Shown here: one piece after another, positions 9,048 through 18,154 of the stretch
Position numbering within the stretch: position 1 is the first letter of the stretch
How the letters are laid out: every line of letters starts with the position of its first letter
DNA from: Dehalogenimonas sp. W
Lineage (GTDB): Bacteria; Chloroflexota; Dehalococcoidia; Dehalococcoidales; Dehalococcoidaceae
Direction of reading: 5' to 3'
Assembly (NCBI RefSeq): GCF_037094495.1
Contig: NZ_CP146612.1
Coordinates: 434,001-498,000, forward strand
Length of the DNA: 64,000 nucleotides
The notes under the pieces: generated by a model
What the model was told of the DNA's origin: nothing
What the model saw: the letters and a program-made list of their open reading frames with translations, nothing else
Databases searched by the model: none
Made by a program: the position numbers and the translations under genes

Positions 9048-9067
9048 GGGCGAGGCATGCCTCGCCC
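9048..9067. repeat. Perfect 20-bp palindrome
   Basis: GGGCGAGGCATGCCTCGCCC reads identically on both strands, lies between the kinase and dCMP deaminase genes, and is not followed by a T-run on either strand. It resembles the GC-rich intergenic palindromes scattered in many bacterial genomes. Confidence 0.7.
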
Positions 9068-9149
9068 GCCAGATCCGTACCCTACCCGACCAACCCAAAC
9101 AAGGCCACCAAATTCCAACACGAGAAATCCAGCAACTGAAGGCTAACCG

Positions 9150-9623
9150 ATGAACAGACCGGAATCTGACGATTATTTCCTGAAAATTGCCGCCGTGGTG
9201 GCCGAACGTTCCACCTGCCGCCGGCGGCACGTCGGCGCAGTGGCGGTTAAGAGCAAGCATATCCTGACCACCGGATACAACGGTGCGCCGGCTGGCGTGC
9301 CGGACTGTCTGGAACTGGGTTGCCTGCGCGATGAAAATAACATTCCTTCCGGTACCCGCCATGAAATCTGCCGGGCGGTCCACGCCGAGCAGAACGTCAT
9401 CATCCAGGCGGCCCAGCACGGCGTCAATCTGGATGGCGCTACCGTCTATTGCACTCACACTCCCTGTATCCTGTGCGCCAAGATGCTGGCTAACGCCCGC
9501 ATCAAGCGCTTTGTCAGTTTCGGCCGGTACGCCGAGGACTCTTTTCTTGAACTCTTCAGGCAGGTCGGCATTGAAGTTGACCTGCGCAGCCGCCCGCCGG
9601 GCGTCATTGAGTTTATGGAATAG
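9150..9623 (+). CDS. dCMP deaminase family protein (ComEB-like)
   Basis: Zinc-dependent cytidine/deoxycytidylate deaminase supplying dUMP for thymidylate synthesis. 157 residues with the HAE motif (RAVHAEQNVIIQ, about 76-87) and the paired cysteines PCILCAKML (about 106-114); the N-terminal RRHVGAVAV segment and the CLRDENNIPSG insert are usual in dCMP deaminases. The ribosome-binding site is poor (AAGGCTAACCG). A strong terminator lies about 170 bp downstream at 9795, so it is probably monocistronic or the end of a unit with the kinase gene. Confidence 0.9.
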   Translation: MNRPESDDYFLKIAAVVAERSTCRRRHVGAVAVKSKHILTTGYNGAPAGVPDCLELGCLRDENNIPSGTRHEICRAVHAEQNVIIQAAQHGVNLDGATVYCTHTPCILCAKMLANARIKRFVSFGRYAEDSFLELFRQVGIEVDLRSRPPGVIEFME

Positions 9624-9628
9624 CCGAA

Positions 9629-9662
9629 AAGCTGTCAGCCATCAGCTTTCAGCCGTCAGCCT
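9629..9662. repeat. Heptad repeat (CAGC type), left arm of an inverted pair
   Basis: Four to five units of the form N3-CAGC (GTCAGCC, ATCAGCT, TTCAGCC) directly after the dCMP deaminase stop. The array at 9948-9992 carries the same units in the opposite orientation. Confidence 0.7.
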
Positions 9663-9794
9663 CTTCTCTTAATCGGCCTTTCATGGATTCACAATGCTCA
9701 TCACCAACGGCTCTCCTAATGAATCCGCAGCGTGAGTGGAAATCCCAAATAACAAGCTCCAAATCCTACACAATATGTAAATCCCCGATGTTGA

Positions 9795-9842
9795 ATGACC
9801 AAAACGGCTGCTGAAAGCGGCCCGTGGTCATTTTTAATTTTT
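9795..9842 (+). terminator. Intrinsic terminator downstream of dCMP deaminase
   Basis: ATGACCA at 9795-9801 pairs with TGGTCAT at 9825-9831; inside, CGGC-type bases pair around a GCTGAAAGC core. The stem is followed by TTTTTAATTTTT. The surrounding 9663-10037 has no gene; it holds heptad repeats and AT-rich sequence. Confidence 0.7.
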
Positions 9843-9947
9843 CAGCTGCTTCGTTACCACGGACTGATTCATGATGGCCTGGTTTGAACATTGAGATTTT
9901 GATATTTGAATTTGTTCGGTGCTTTAGAAATTAGAGTCTGGATATTC

Positions 9948-9992
9948 GCAGCTGATAGCTGAAAGCTGACTGCTGACAGCTATCAGCTGCGT
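9948..9992. repeat. Heptad repeat (CAGC type), right inverted arm
   Basis: GCTGATAGCTGAAAGCTGAC and following bases are the reverse-complement form of the CAGC heptads at 9629-9662. It ends 50 bp before the mraZ promoter. Confidence 0.7.
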
Positions 9993-10040
9993 ACTTTCGT
10001 ACTTTCTCAAAATATTTTTTGAATTTTCAAAAAAAAAGTG

Positions 10041-10069
10041 TTGACATTGACCTGTTTCACCCATAAAAT
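10041..10069 (+). promoter_or_regulatory. Promoter of the mraZ-rsmH-ftsA-ftsZ cluster
   Basis: TTGACA at 10041-10046, 17-bp spacer, TAAAAT at 10064-10069. A run of A residues lies just upstream (10030-10037), an UP-element-like feature. The expected start is near 10076, about 40 bases before mraZ. Confidence 0.75.
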
Positions 10070-10113
10070 GGGTAAACGTGGTGAATTGTGGGGAACTGCG
10101 GAGTTAGCTGGTT
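10069..10113 (+). promoter_or_regulatory. MraZ operator boxes
   Basis: Direct repeats with a 10-bp period begin at 10069 (TGGGTAAACG), 10079 (TGGTGAATTG) and 10089 (TGGGGAACTG); a degenerate copy at 10099 and TGGT at 10109 continue the phase. MraZ is known to bind TGGG-type repeats with about 5-nt spacers ahead of its own gene. The position just after the -10 box predicts autorepression. Confidence 0.75.
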
Positions 10114-10115
10114 AT

Positions 10116-10544
10116 ATGAATTTTTTTGGCGAATTTAATTACAAACTGGATGAAAAGGGCCGATTACCGGTACCTCCCCGTTTCCGCATGCCGTTGAAAG
10201 ACGGTCTGGTGCTGTCTCCCGGCCCGGAAAAGTTCATCGCCGCCTATTCTAACAAAGAATGGGACCGTTTGTCAGAACAGATTGAAACCGCAGACACCAG
10301 CGCTTCAAAACTGCGTAAACTTAAACGTTCCGTCTTCGGCCAGGCCTTCCCGGTTATGCTTGACGGCCAGGGACGCATCAGCCTGCCGGAAAAGCTGAGA
10401 GCCTATGCCGGCATTACCGCGGACGCCGTCGTTGTCGGTGTGTCCGGCCATCTGGAAATCTGGGATGAAGCGGCTTGGGAAGTTGAAAAAGCCGATGACC
10501 TGGAACAGGCCTGGGATATCATTGAAGGGCTGGAGACCAGGTAA
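10116..10544 (+). CDS. mraZ: Transcriptional regulator MraZ
   Basis: 142-residue double AbrB/SpoVT-like DNA-binding protein that represses its own division cluster. Both half-domains show the signature: YKLDEKGRLPVPPRFR near residue 8 and VMLDGQGRISLPEKLR near 82. ATG 10116 was chosen because the conserved MNFFGEFNYKLDEKGR begins there; a longer frame to 10038 would start upstream of the probable transcription start. The next gene begins at the base right after its stop. Confidence 0.95.
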   Translation: MNFFGEFNYKLDEKGRLPVPPRFRMPLKDGLVLSPGPEKFIAAYSNKEWDRLSEQIETADTSASKLRKLKRSVFGQAFPVMLDGQGRISLPEKLRAYAGITADAVVVGVSGHLEIWDEAAWEVEKADDLEQAWDIIEGLETR

Positions 10545-11621
10545 TTGGCCGGCGCTGACCATATTTCGGTATTGTTGCAGGAGTCACTGCAAGCACTGGC
10601 AGTCGGTCCCGGCGGCCGTTACGTTGACGGCACCACCGGTGCCGGCGGGCATGCCCGGGCCATACTGGAGATGAGCGCCCCCGGCGGGCAACTGCTGGGT
10701 CTGGATGCCGACCCGGATTCACTGGCCGTCGCCCGGCAGAATCTGGCCGGTTATGAAGGTTCCTTCCTGCTGGTCAATGAGAATTTCAGCAACATGGAAG
10801 CCGTTTGCCGCGCGCGTGATTTTTATCCGGTCAACGGCATTATCCTGGACCTGGGACTGGCGTCCATGCAGTTAACCGCGTCCGGCCGCGGCTTTTCCTT
10901 CCAGCATGAGGCCCCGCTGGACATGCGTTTTTCCCCGTCGCAGAAAGTCTCTGCGGCCGAAATTATCAATACTTATTCTGAAACTGAGATTGCCGATATT
11001 ATCTGGCGTTACGGCGAGGAACGCCGCAGCCGCATTATCGCCCGGCGTATCGTTGAAGCCCGGCCTTTGAAAACCACCACCCAGTTGGCGGAGCTGCTAG
11101 TCAAGGCTATCGGCCGCCACGGCGATATTCACCCGGCCACCCGCACCTTCCAGGCGCTGCGCATCGCGGTCAACAAGGAGCTGACCCGGTTGGAGAGCAC
11201 CCTGGAGCAGGCGGTAAGCCTGCTGGGGTTCAGCGGGCGGCTGGTAGTCATCAGTTACCACTCGCTGGAAGACCGGATCGTCAAGCAGTTCCTGCAGCGG
11301 GAATCATCGGACTGTATCTGCCCGGTTGACCTGCCGGAGTGCCGTTGCGGTCACGCCGCCAGATTACGCCTGTTGAATAAGAAGGTAATCACCCCCGCCG
11401 ATGCGGAATTGCGGGCGAACCCACGCAGCCGCAGCGCCCGTTTGCGGGCTGCCGAACGCATCCTGAGCCGCCGGGAGAATGAGGTTTCGCTCAGCGAGCA
11501 TTTTTTTCTGAATATGACCAAAGATGAAGATAACGTATCGGATAGGCATTGCCTTGAGGCGGGCACCCCTACCCTCTGCGCACCCGGACTGACCCCTCTG
11601 AAAGGGAGGTCCAAGATGTGA
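10545..11621 (+). CDS. rsmH: 16S rRNA (cytosine-1402 N4)-methyltransferase RsmH
   Basis: SAM-dependent methylation of the N4 of C1402 in 16S rRNA. 358 residues, about 45 more than usual because of a C-terminal tail with no recognised motif. Family hallmarks: [10 protein letters not shown] at the N-terminus, SAM-binding [21 protein letters not shown] and the C-terminal [15 protein letters not shown]. It uses a TTG start immediately after the mraZ TAA, implying translational coupling. RsmI, which 2'-O-methylates the same nucleotide, is encoded at 22119. Confidence 0.95.
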   Translation: MAGADHISVLLQESLQALAVGPGGRYVDGTTGAGGHARAILEMSAPGGQLLGLDADPDSLAVARQNLAGYEGSFLLVNENFSNMEAVCRARDFYPVNGIILDLGLASMQLTASGRGFSFQHEAPLDMRFSPSQKVSAAEIINTYSETEIADIIWRYGEERRSRIIARRIVEARPLKTTTQLAELLVKAIGRHGDIHPATRTFQALRIAVNKELTRLESTLEQAVSLLGFSGRLVVISYHSLEDRIVKQFLQRESSDCICPVDLPECRCGHAARLRLLNKKVITPADAELRANPRSRSARLRAAERILSRRENEVSLSEHFFLNMTKDEDNVSDRHCLEAGTPTLCAPGLTPLKGRSKM

Positions 11622-11679
11622 ATATGGCTATAAATAAAATCTAGCATAAACCTGCCAATCAATCTAAAGGAGGAGGAGA

Positions 11680-12882
11680 ATGAAACGCAGAATTGTAACG
11701 GCGATAGATGTCGGCACAACCAAGATATGTACATCCATCGCTGAAATCACCGAAAACGGCAGCGCTCAGGTCATCGGCGTCGGCATCAGCCCGTCGCACG
11801 GCCTTCACAAAGGTCTGGTGGTCAACATCAGCGATGCCGCCCAATCCATCAAGGATTCCATCACCAAGGCCGAGCAGGCCGCCAACTATAAGGTGGAAAG
11901 CGCCTATGTCGGCGTCACCGGACGGCACGTCAGCTCGGTCAACAACAAAGGCGTGATCGCCATCACCCGGAATGACCGGCTGGTGCGCTCCGACGACCTG
12001 AAGAGGGTACTGTCCAACGCCCAGTCCATCAAGGTTCCCAATGACCGCAAACTACTGCACGTCATTCCGCGCAACTACGCGGTTGACGGACAGGTCGGCG
12101 TCCGCAATCCTGTCGGCATGCACGGCTTCCGGCTGGATGTGGAAACCCACGTCATCACCGCCGCCGCTGCTTCAGTCCAGAATCTTATCAAGTGCATCCG
12201 TTCACTGGGTGTGGAAATTGATGACCTGGTATTGGAGCCGCTGGCCTCATCAGAAGCGGTGCTGACCGAAGATGAGAAACAGGTCGGCGTGGTGCTGGCC
12301 GACATCGGCGGCGGCACCACCGACATCTGTGTCTTCAAGGACGGCGCCATCTGGCACACCGCCATTCTGCCCGTCGCCGGCTATCAGTTAACCCGCGATG
12401 TGGCCATCGGCCTGGGTCTGCCCTTTGACGTAGCGGAAGAGATGAAAAAGCGCTACGGCTCGGTCATGCCGATCTATGAAAGCCGCATGGAAGCCAACCC
12501 GATCTCCGAAGACGGTCACGGCATCAGCTATCAGGACCTGTGCGACATCCTGCGCGCCCGCATTGAAGAAATCACCCGCCTGATCCTGCTGGAGCTGCCG
12601 CGTTCGGATTACGAAAGCGTCGTCCCGGCCGGTATTGTGTTCACCGGCGGCTCGTCCAATATTGCCGGACTGGAAACCCTGGGCCGAGACATCACCCAGC
12701 TTCCCATCCGGGTGGGCATGCCGTCCAACATTTACGGTATCACCGACGCCCTGCGGGATCCGGCCTATGCCACCAGCGTCGGACTGCTGCTCTGGGGTGC
12801 CAAGAATCAGCCCAAGACCCGTTGGGGCAAACTGGGCTTCTTCAACCGCGTCAAGGGCATGCTGTCCAAGTTCTTTAACTAA
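11680..12882 (+). CDS. ftsA: Cell division protein FtsA
   Basis: Actin-like ATPase that tethers FtsZ to the membrane. 400 residues with phosphate-1 motif AIDVGTTKICT, the 1C domain, phosphate-2 ADIGGGTTDICVF and adenosine motif GIVFTGGSSNIAGL. The C-terminal RWGKLGFFNRVKGMLSKFFN is the amphipathic membrane-targeting helix. A very strong AAAGGAGGAGGAG site precedes the start. It lies between rsmH and ftsZ with no mur, mraY, ftsI, ftsW, ftsQ or ftsL gene, in keeping with a lineage lacking a peptidoglycan wall. Confidence 0.95.
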   Translation: MKRRIVTAIDVGTTKICTSIAEITENGSAQVIGVGISPSHGLHKGLVVNISDAAQSIKDSITKAEQAANYKVESAYVGVTGRHVSSVNNKGVIAITRNDRLVRSDDLKRVLSNAQSIKVPNDRKLLHVIPRNYAVDGQVGVRNPVGMHGFRLDVETHVITAAAASVQNLIKCIRSLGVEIDDLVLEPLASSEAVLTEDEKQVGVVLADIGGGTTDICVFKDGAIWHTAILPVAGYQLTRDVAIGLGLPFDVAEEMKKRYGSVMPIYESRMEANPISEDGHGISYQDLCDILRARIEEITRLILLELPRSDYESVVPAGIVFTGGSSNIAGLETLGRDITQLPIRVGMPSNIYGITDALRDPAYATSVGLLLWGAKNQPKTRWGKLGFFNRVKGMLSKFFN

Positions 12883-12927
12883 AACCGAATATTAGAAATT
12901 AAAAATATAAGTGAGGAGAATAAAATA

Positions 12928-14055
12928 ATGGCTAAGACAAGTTTCGTCCCCAACCCGGCCCGGATCAAGGTTTTCGGCTGCGGCGGCGGCGGTTGCAACG
13001 CAGTCACCCGCATGGTGCGGGAAGAAATCCAGGGCGTTGAATTCATCGCCCTCAACACTGATGCCCAGGCTTTGGCCATCACCGAAGCCCCGGTACGCGT
13101 CCAACTCGGTGAAAAGATCACCCGCGGCCTTGGTGCCGGCGGCGATCACACCATGGGCCAGAAAGCTGCCGAAGAAAGCCGCGATGAAATCCGCGAACTG
13201 GTCACCGGCTCCGACATGGTCTTTGTTACCGCCGGCATGGGCGGCGGCACCGGCACCGGCTCCGCCCCTGTAGTGGCCGAGGAAGCCAAGAAAAGCGGCG
13301 CACTGACCATTGCCGTGGTCACCAAACCATTCAGCTTTGAAGGCGCTCACCGCACCAAGACCGCCAAGGAAGGCATCCAGAAACTCCTGGGTAAAGTTGA
13401 TACGCTGATCATCATCCCCAACGACCGCCTGCTGGAGCTCTGCGACCAGAAGACCGGCGTTGATGCCGCCTTTAAGATGGCTGATGATGTCCTGCACCAC
13501 GGCGTTCAGGCCATTTCCGAGGTCATCACCGTCCCCGGCACCATCAACCTGGACTTCGCCGATGTCAAAGCCGTCATGAAAGACGCCGGCCCGGCCTGGA
13601 TGAGCATCGGCCGCGGCACCGGCAAGAACCGCGCCATTGACGCCGCCCGCGAAGCCCTGGCTTCGCCCCTGCTGGACGTCTCCGTCACCGGCTCCCGCGG
13701 CGTTCTGTTCAATATCGTCGGCGGCCCGGACCTGTCTCTCTTTGAAGTCAATGAAGCCGCCGAGGTCATCCGCAAGTCGGTTGATCCGGATGCCAATATC
13801 ATCTTCGGCGTCGGCTCCAACGCCAACATGGGCAACGACGTCCGCATCACTCTCATCGCTACCGGTTTCCACACCAACAGCGAAGACGTAGAGGATGAAG
13901 ATGAAGTGACTAACCTGCTCCGCGGCATCAAGACCGAAGAAGAGCTGGACGTACCGTCCTTCCTGCGCAAACCGCTGTTCTCTCACCAGCGCCAGAATTA
14001 CAGCGAGCCGGCCAAGACCCCGCGCACCCCGTCCCGCGCTCCCTGGGCCAGATAA
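12928..14055 (+). CDS. ftsZ: Cell division protein FtsZ
   Basis: Tubulin-like GTPase forming the division ring. 375 residues: [10 protein letters not shown] at the N-terminus, tubulin signature [10 protein letters not shown] at about 108-117 and T7-loop region [11 protein letters not shown]. The C-terminal conserved peptide is [11 protein letters not shown], the FtsA-binding tail, followed by about 25 basic residues. GAGGAGAA precedes ATG 12928. A strong terminator follows at 14076, so it closes the division operon. Confidence 0.97.
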   Translation: MAKTSFVPNPARIKVFGCGGGGCNAVTRMVREEIQGVEFIALNTDAQALAITEAPVRVQLGEKITRGLGAGGDHTMGQKAAEESRDEIRELVTGSDMVFVTAGMGGGTGTGSAPVVAEEAKKSGALTIAVVTKPFSFEGAHRTKTAKEGIQKLLGKVDTLIIIPNDRLLELCDQKTGVDAAFKMADDVLHHGVQAISEVITVPGTINLDFADVKAVMKDAGPAWMSIGRGTGKNRAIDAAREALASPLLDVSVTGSRGVLFNIVGGPDLSLFEVNEAAEVIRKSVDPDANIIFGVGSNANMGNDVRITLIATGFHTNSEDVEDEDEVTNLLRGIKTEEELDVPSFLRKPLFSHQRQNYSEPAKTPRTPSRAPWAR

Positions 14056-14075
14056 CCGAAAATTCACCGAAAGCA

Positions 14076-14110
14076 AAAGGCGGCGGTCCCGGAGGACCGC
14101 CGCCTTTTTT
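14076..14110 (+). terminator. Intrinsic terminator after ftsZ
   Basis: Perfect stem AAGGCGGCGGTCC / GGACCGCCGCCTT around a CGGA loop, followed by TTTTTT. Confidence 0.92.
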
Positions 14111-14170
14111 GTCATTGTAATTTTGAATTTGTTTAGGATTTAGGGCTTAGATATTGGAATTTCTCGCCCT

Positions 14171-16609
14171 CTAGCTTCTCAGCTTCGCGCCCAATTCAGA
14201 ACCCAGCGTGGAGAAAATCTCGGCCATCACCTTGTCTATCTTCTCATCAGTGAGTGTTTCCTCCGCTGACTGGAAGGCCAGACGGTAAGCCAGTGACTTT
14301 TTACCGCCCTCCAGTTGTTTGCCGGCATAGACATCAAACAGGCTGACACTCTTGAGCAGCGGGAAGGCCGACAACGTGTCCAGTACCTGCTGATGCGACA
14401 CGGCGGCATCCACCACCAGAGCGATGTCGCGCACTACCGCGGGATACCGCGGCAACGGCTCGTAAGCCCGGCCCGGCTTTACTTTTTGCATCAGCACCGC
14501 CAAATCAACCTCAAAAAGATACAGGGTTTCGGCGACATCAAAGCTGGCGGCTACCCGCGGGTGAACCTCACCGATAACACCGAAGGTGATATCGTCAATG
14601 GAGAAGGAAGCCTGCACGCCGGGGCGCAGTCCGGCGTCCTGAGATACTTCAACCTTATAATTGACCTGCATCCGGTTCAAAATGGTTTCAATCAGGCCTT
14701 TGACATCATAAAAATCAAACCCGCGCTTGCCCTGCTGCCAGCCGGCCGGCTCGGCCTCGCCGGCAACCACGCCGCAGACCATCTCGGTTTCCACGGGCAG
14801 CGGGCCGTCGCCGGTGTTATATACCCGGCCGATCTCAAACAACCGCATCCCGCCCGGCTCATAACGCCGGTTAGCGGCCACCGCGGCAAAAAGCGCCGGA
14901 CGCAGGCTGGTGCGCAGGATTTCCTGCTCCGAGGACATCGGATTGAGCAATCTGACCGGACGGCCTTTCAGTTCCCCGTCAGCCGTCCCCCGCCGCATGG
15001 CGTCCTCTGAGGTCAGCGACAGCGACAGCAATTCCTGGAAGCCATAGCCGACCAGTGCAGTCCGGAACAATTTTTTGAAGCCCATGATCGGCGGCCCTAC
15101 CCGTTTGGGGATGGGGCCGGACAACGGGCGCGCGGGGATATTGTCGTAGCCGATAATCCGGGCGACTTCTTCAATGATATCTTCAGGAATATTCAGGTCA
15201 GTACGCCACCAGGGTTGATAAACCCGGAGGAACTGCGTGCCGGCCGGCATACCGAAGTCTTCTTCGTCATTATTCTCAACATACCAGGTCAGCCCCAGCG
15301 CCTTGAGGGATTTGGTTACCACTCCGAAGTCATAACGGCTGCCCAGCACTGCTGAAATACGGTCAACGGCCATCATGATGCCGACGGCATATTTCTTACC
15401 GGGATAGGCATCCACAATACCGCTTTGGGCCTGACCACCGGCGATCTGCAGTACCAGTTGCGCTGCCCGCTTGAGGGCATGGGGCGGCAGTTCCGGGTTC
15501 AGATTGCGTTCAAAACGGGTGGAAGCCTCCGAAGTCAGCTTCAAACGGCCGGCGGTATGGTGAATGGAGGCGGCATTGAAATTAGCCGATTCCAGAACGA
15601 TGTCCGTGGTGGTATCCGAAACCTCACTGTTAGCCCCGCCCATGACACCGGCGATAGCGATTGACCGTTCCGCATCGCCGATCATCAGCGTATCAGCGGT
15701 CAATGTGCGTTCTTCATCATCAAGGGTGACGAATTTTTCACCTTCTTCGGCACGGCGGACGCTGATCTTGCCGCCCTTGATGTTTTTCAAATCAAACGCG
15801 TGCAACGGCTGGCCGTACTCCAGCATGACGAAATTGGTAATATCAACGATGTTGTTAATCGGCCGCTGTCCCAGGTCCGTCAGCCGCTTCTGCAGCCATT
15901 CCGGTGACGGGCCGACCTTGATGCCTTTGATAACGGCGGCAGTATAGCGCGGACACAGGTCCGGCGCTTTAATTTCCACGGTCACCGATTCAGCGACCGG
16001 GGTTTCACTTTCTTCATAGGCGGTATCCGGCAGTTTGATGCCGTTCTGGCCGGTGACCGCAGCAACTTCCCGGGCAATGCCGGTAATGGACAAACAGTCT
16101 GAACGATTAGGGGTAACTTCAATATCCAGCACCTGGTCACCCAGCACGTCAGCCAGCGGCAAACCCACCCTGGTTTCGGCGTCCAGCACCAGAATGCCTT
16201 CATGGTTATCGGACAGACCGAGTTCCTTTTCCGACAACACCATGCCGCAGGACTCAACCCCGCGGATAACCGCCGGTTTAAGCTCCATGGCCTGGCCGGT
16301 ATGGCCGTCAACCAGTTTGACGCCGACGCCGGCAAAAGCTACCTTCTGCCCGACCGCTACATTAGGGGCGCCGCAGACCACCCGGGGCTGGGATTCAGCG
16401 CCGGTGTTCAGCGTCACCAGCCGCAATCGGTCGGCGTTAGGGTGACTCTCTACCGCGGTAACCTCGGCCACCACAATACCGCCCCAGGCCGGAACGGTGG
16501 AGGTGATGGCGGAAACTTCATTGCCGGCCAGCGTCAGCCTTTCAGCGATCTCCTTGACCGGGCGGTTAATCTCTACATATTCTTTCAGCCAGGAAATTGG
16601 GGCTTTCAT
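14171..16609 (-). CDS. pheT: Phenylalanine-tRNA ligase beta subunit
   Basis: Beta chain of the alpha2-beta2 enzyme charging tRNA-Phe. 812 residues in the usual order: [14 protein letters not shown] start, EMAP/tRNA-binding domain (about 40-150, VESHPNADRLRLV), B3/B4 editing domain, B5 domain, catalytic-like core (SLTSEDAM, LLNPMSSEQEILRTSLRPAL) and a C-terminal FDX-ACB anticodon domain (RYPAVVRDIALVVDA). Its start overlaps the last base of the pheS stop, so the two are coupled. The 14111-14170 gap holds only AT-rich heptad-like repeats. Confidence 0.97.
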   Translation of the reverse strand: MKAPISWLKEYVEINRPVKEIAERLTLAGNEVSAITSTVPAWGGIVVAEVTAVESHPNADRLRLVTLNTGAESQPRVVCGAPNVAVGQKVAFAGVGVKLVDGHTGQAMELKPAVIRGVESCGMVLSEKELGLSDNHEGILVLDAETRVGLPLADVLGDQVLDIEVTPNRSDCLSITGIAREVAAVTGQNGIKLPDTAYEESETPVAESVTVEIKAPDLCPRYTAAVIKGIKVGPSPEWLQKRLTDLGQRPINNIVDITNFVMLEYGQPLHAFDLKNIKGGKISVRRAEEGEKFVTLDDEERTLTADTLMIGDAERSIAIAGVMGGANSEVSDTTTDIVLESANFNAASIHHTAGRLKLTSEASTRFERNLNPELPPHALKRAAQLVLQIAGGQAQSGIVDAYPGKKYAVGIMMAVDRISAVLGSRYDFGVVTKSLKALGLTWYVENNDEEDFGMPAGTQFLRVYQPWWRTDLNIPEDIIEEVARIIGYDNIPARPLSGPIPKRVGPPIMGFKKLFRTALVGYGFQELLSLSLTSEDAMRRGTADGELKGRPVRLLNPMSSEQEILRTSLRPALFAAVAANRRYEPGGMRLFEIGRVYNTGDGPLPVETEMVCGVVAGEAEPAGWQQGKRGFDFYDVKGLIETILNRMQVNYKVEVSQDAGLRPGVQASFSIDDITFGVIGEVHPRVAASFDVAETLYLFEVDLAVLMQKVKPGRAYEPLPRYPAVVRDIALVVDAAVSHQQVLDTLSAFPLLKSVSLFDVYAGKQLEGGKKSLAYRLAFQSAEETLTDEKIDKVMAEIFSTLGSELGAKLRS

Positions 16610-17643
16610 TAAAACTGCCTCAGGAATCTTAAATCGTTAGAATAAAACAGGCGGATATCATCCACCCCGTAGCGCAGCATCGGCAGACGTTCCACGCCGA
16701 TGCCGAAGGCGAAGCCGGTGTAAATCTCCGGGTCAATGCCGACGCCTTTGAGGACATTGGGATGCACCATGCCGGCACCCAGTATCTCCAGCCAGCCGGA
16801 ATTACCGCACACCCGGCAGCCGGCGCCGCGGCAGGAAGCGCACTCAATGGCCATTTCCACGCCGGGCTCCACGAAGGGGAAGAAGTCACAACGGAAACGC
16901 ACCTTGCGGTTGGGGCCGAAGAAACGCCGGGCGAATTCGTACAGGGTACCCTTAAGGTCGGCAAAGGACACGTCCTTGTCCACCATCAGCCCTTCCACCT
17001 GATTGAACATCGGCAGATGGCTGGCGTCGGTGGCCTCATAGCGGTACACCCGGCCCGGCACCACAATCCGGAAGGGCGGTTCCTTATATTTTTCCATGAA
17101 GCGCACCTGCATCGGCGAGGTATGCGTCCGGAGCAGGGTATGGCGGGCTTCTTTAGGCGCGCCGTCATCCACCCAGAAGGTCTGCATGGTGTCCCGTGCC
17201 GGATGCTCCTTGGGGATGTTCAGGGCATCAAAGTTATAACGGTCCAGCTCCACTTCCGGGCCTTCCACGATGGAAAAACCCAAAGAGGAGAAGATATCGG
17301 AGATTTCATTGACGATGCGGGTCACCGGATGCAGCCGCCCCGCCAGCCAGGGCCGGCCGGGCAGGGTGATGTCAATGTCGCCGGCCATGCTCATCTGAGC
17401 ATTGGCCAGTTCTGACTCACGGGCTTCCAGCGCCGCTTCCAATTCTTCCCGCACCACATTAGCCTGAGCGCCGACAGCTTTGCGTTCTTCCACCGGCAGC
17501 GTGCCGAGGCCGCGCAACACCGCGGTCAATTCGCTCTTTTTACCGAGCCAGGCAACGCGCCAGGACTCCAGCGCTTCAGCGGAATCTACCCCCTGCAATT
17601 CAGTCAGGGCTTTTTGTTTCAGAGTGTTAAAAGATTCAGTCAT
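16609..17643 (-). CDS. pheS: Phenylalanine-tRNA ligase alpha subunit
   Basis: Catalytic chain with the class II aminoacyl-tRNA synthetase fold. 344 residues: N-terminal coiled coil (1-85), motif 1 ([18 protein letters not shown]), motif 2 ([22 protein letters not shown]) and motif 3 ([22 protein letters not shown]). The cysteine-rich [17 protein letters not shown] segment is normal for PheS. First gene of the pheST unit; its upstream region (17644-18154) is shared with the divergent ctpA-like gene. Confidence 0.97.
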   Translation of the reverse strand: MTESFNTLKQKALTELQGVDSAEALESWRVAWLGKKSELTAVLRGLGTLPVEERKAVGAQANVVREELEAALEARESELANAQMSMAGDIDITLPGRPWLAGRLHPVTRIVNEISDIFSSLGFSIVEGPEVELDRYNFDALNIPKEHPARDTMQTFWVDDGAPKEARHTLLRTHTSPMQVRFMEKYKEPPFRIVVPGRVYRYEATDASHLPMFNQVEGLMVDKDVSFADLKGTLYEFARRFFGPNRKVRFRCDFFPFVEPGVEMAIECASCRGAGCRVCGNSGWLEILGAGMVHPNVLKGVGIDPEIYTGFAFGIGVERLPMLRYGVDDIRLFYSNDLRFLRQF

Positions 17644-17844
17644 TTTTTACAGCTTTCAAGTTAAGGATTATATCTACCTGACCCCTCATCGGTCAAGCGG
17701 GCAAGCACCCGGCTTTCAGGTTTCAACTCGGGTTATCCGTGCCCGTCATCGCTTGACGAAGGGTGATGTGCCTGACCTTTCCCTAATACCCCAAAATTAT
17801 ATTTTGAAAATAGGACATTATTACGGTTTTTCAGCGTATTAATG

Positions 17845-17853
17845 TGCTATAAT
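17845..17853 (+). promoter_or_regulatory. Extended -10 promoter candidate
   Basis: TGCTATAAT at 17845-17853 is an extended -10 element (TGn-TATAAT). No good -35 hexamer lies 17 bp upstream. It would give a leader of about 295 nt for the S41 peptidase, including the hairpin at 18010-18080. Confidence 0.4.
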
Positions 17854-18009
17854 ATATACGGTATTTCAAGCCTCTTTTTCCAATCGCAATCGGCTCAAAC
17901 GGCAATATGACAGCCGGGAAACATGGATTGTTTTCACCAGCGGGAATTGATTTAATTGATGTTAATTTTATCTAAGATGCGGGCTCACGTTTGAGGTCTT
18001 TTTCAACCA

Positions 18010-18080
18010 AAGCTAAATCACGGAGTCGTTTCCTGAAATTGGCATCGGACTGAAAAATCAATTCACTCCCGGTTTAGCTT
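18010..18080. other. Long imperfect hairpin in the pheS-ctpA intergenic region
   Basis: AAGCTAAA near 18010 pairs with TTTAGCTT ending at 18080; inside, GGAGT pairs with ACTCC and GAAATTG with CAATTC (one bulge), giving a three-part stem over 71 nt. No T-run follows on either strand, so it is not a standard terminator. No other feature was recognised in 17644-18154 apart from the extended -10 box. Confidence 0.5.
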
Positions 18081-18154
18081 GAAGCTTCCGGTCTGGTTAG
18101 CGCCAAACGTCATTTTGTATTATCCTTAATATGGTACCTTCAAGGAGTTAAATA

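Noticed and set aside
12892-14115. 407-residue minus-strand frame over ftsZ
   Set aside because: Antisense shadow of ftsZ; Gly/Ala/Asp-rich composition follows from the codon bias of the real gene and there is no domain or ribosome-binding site.
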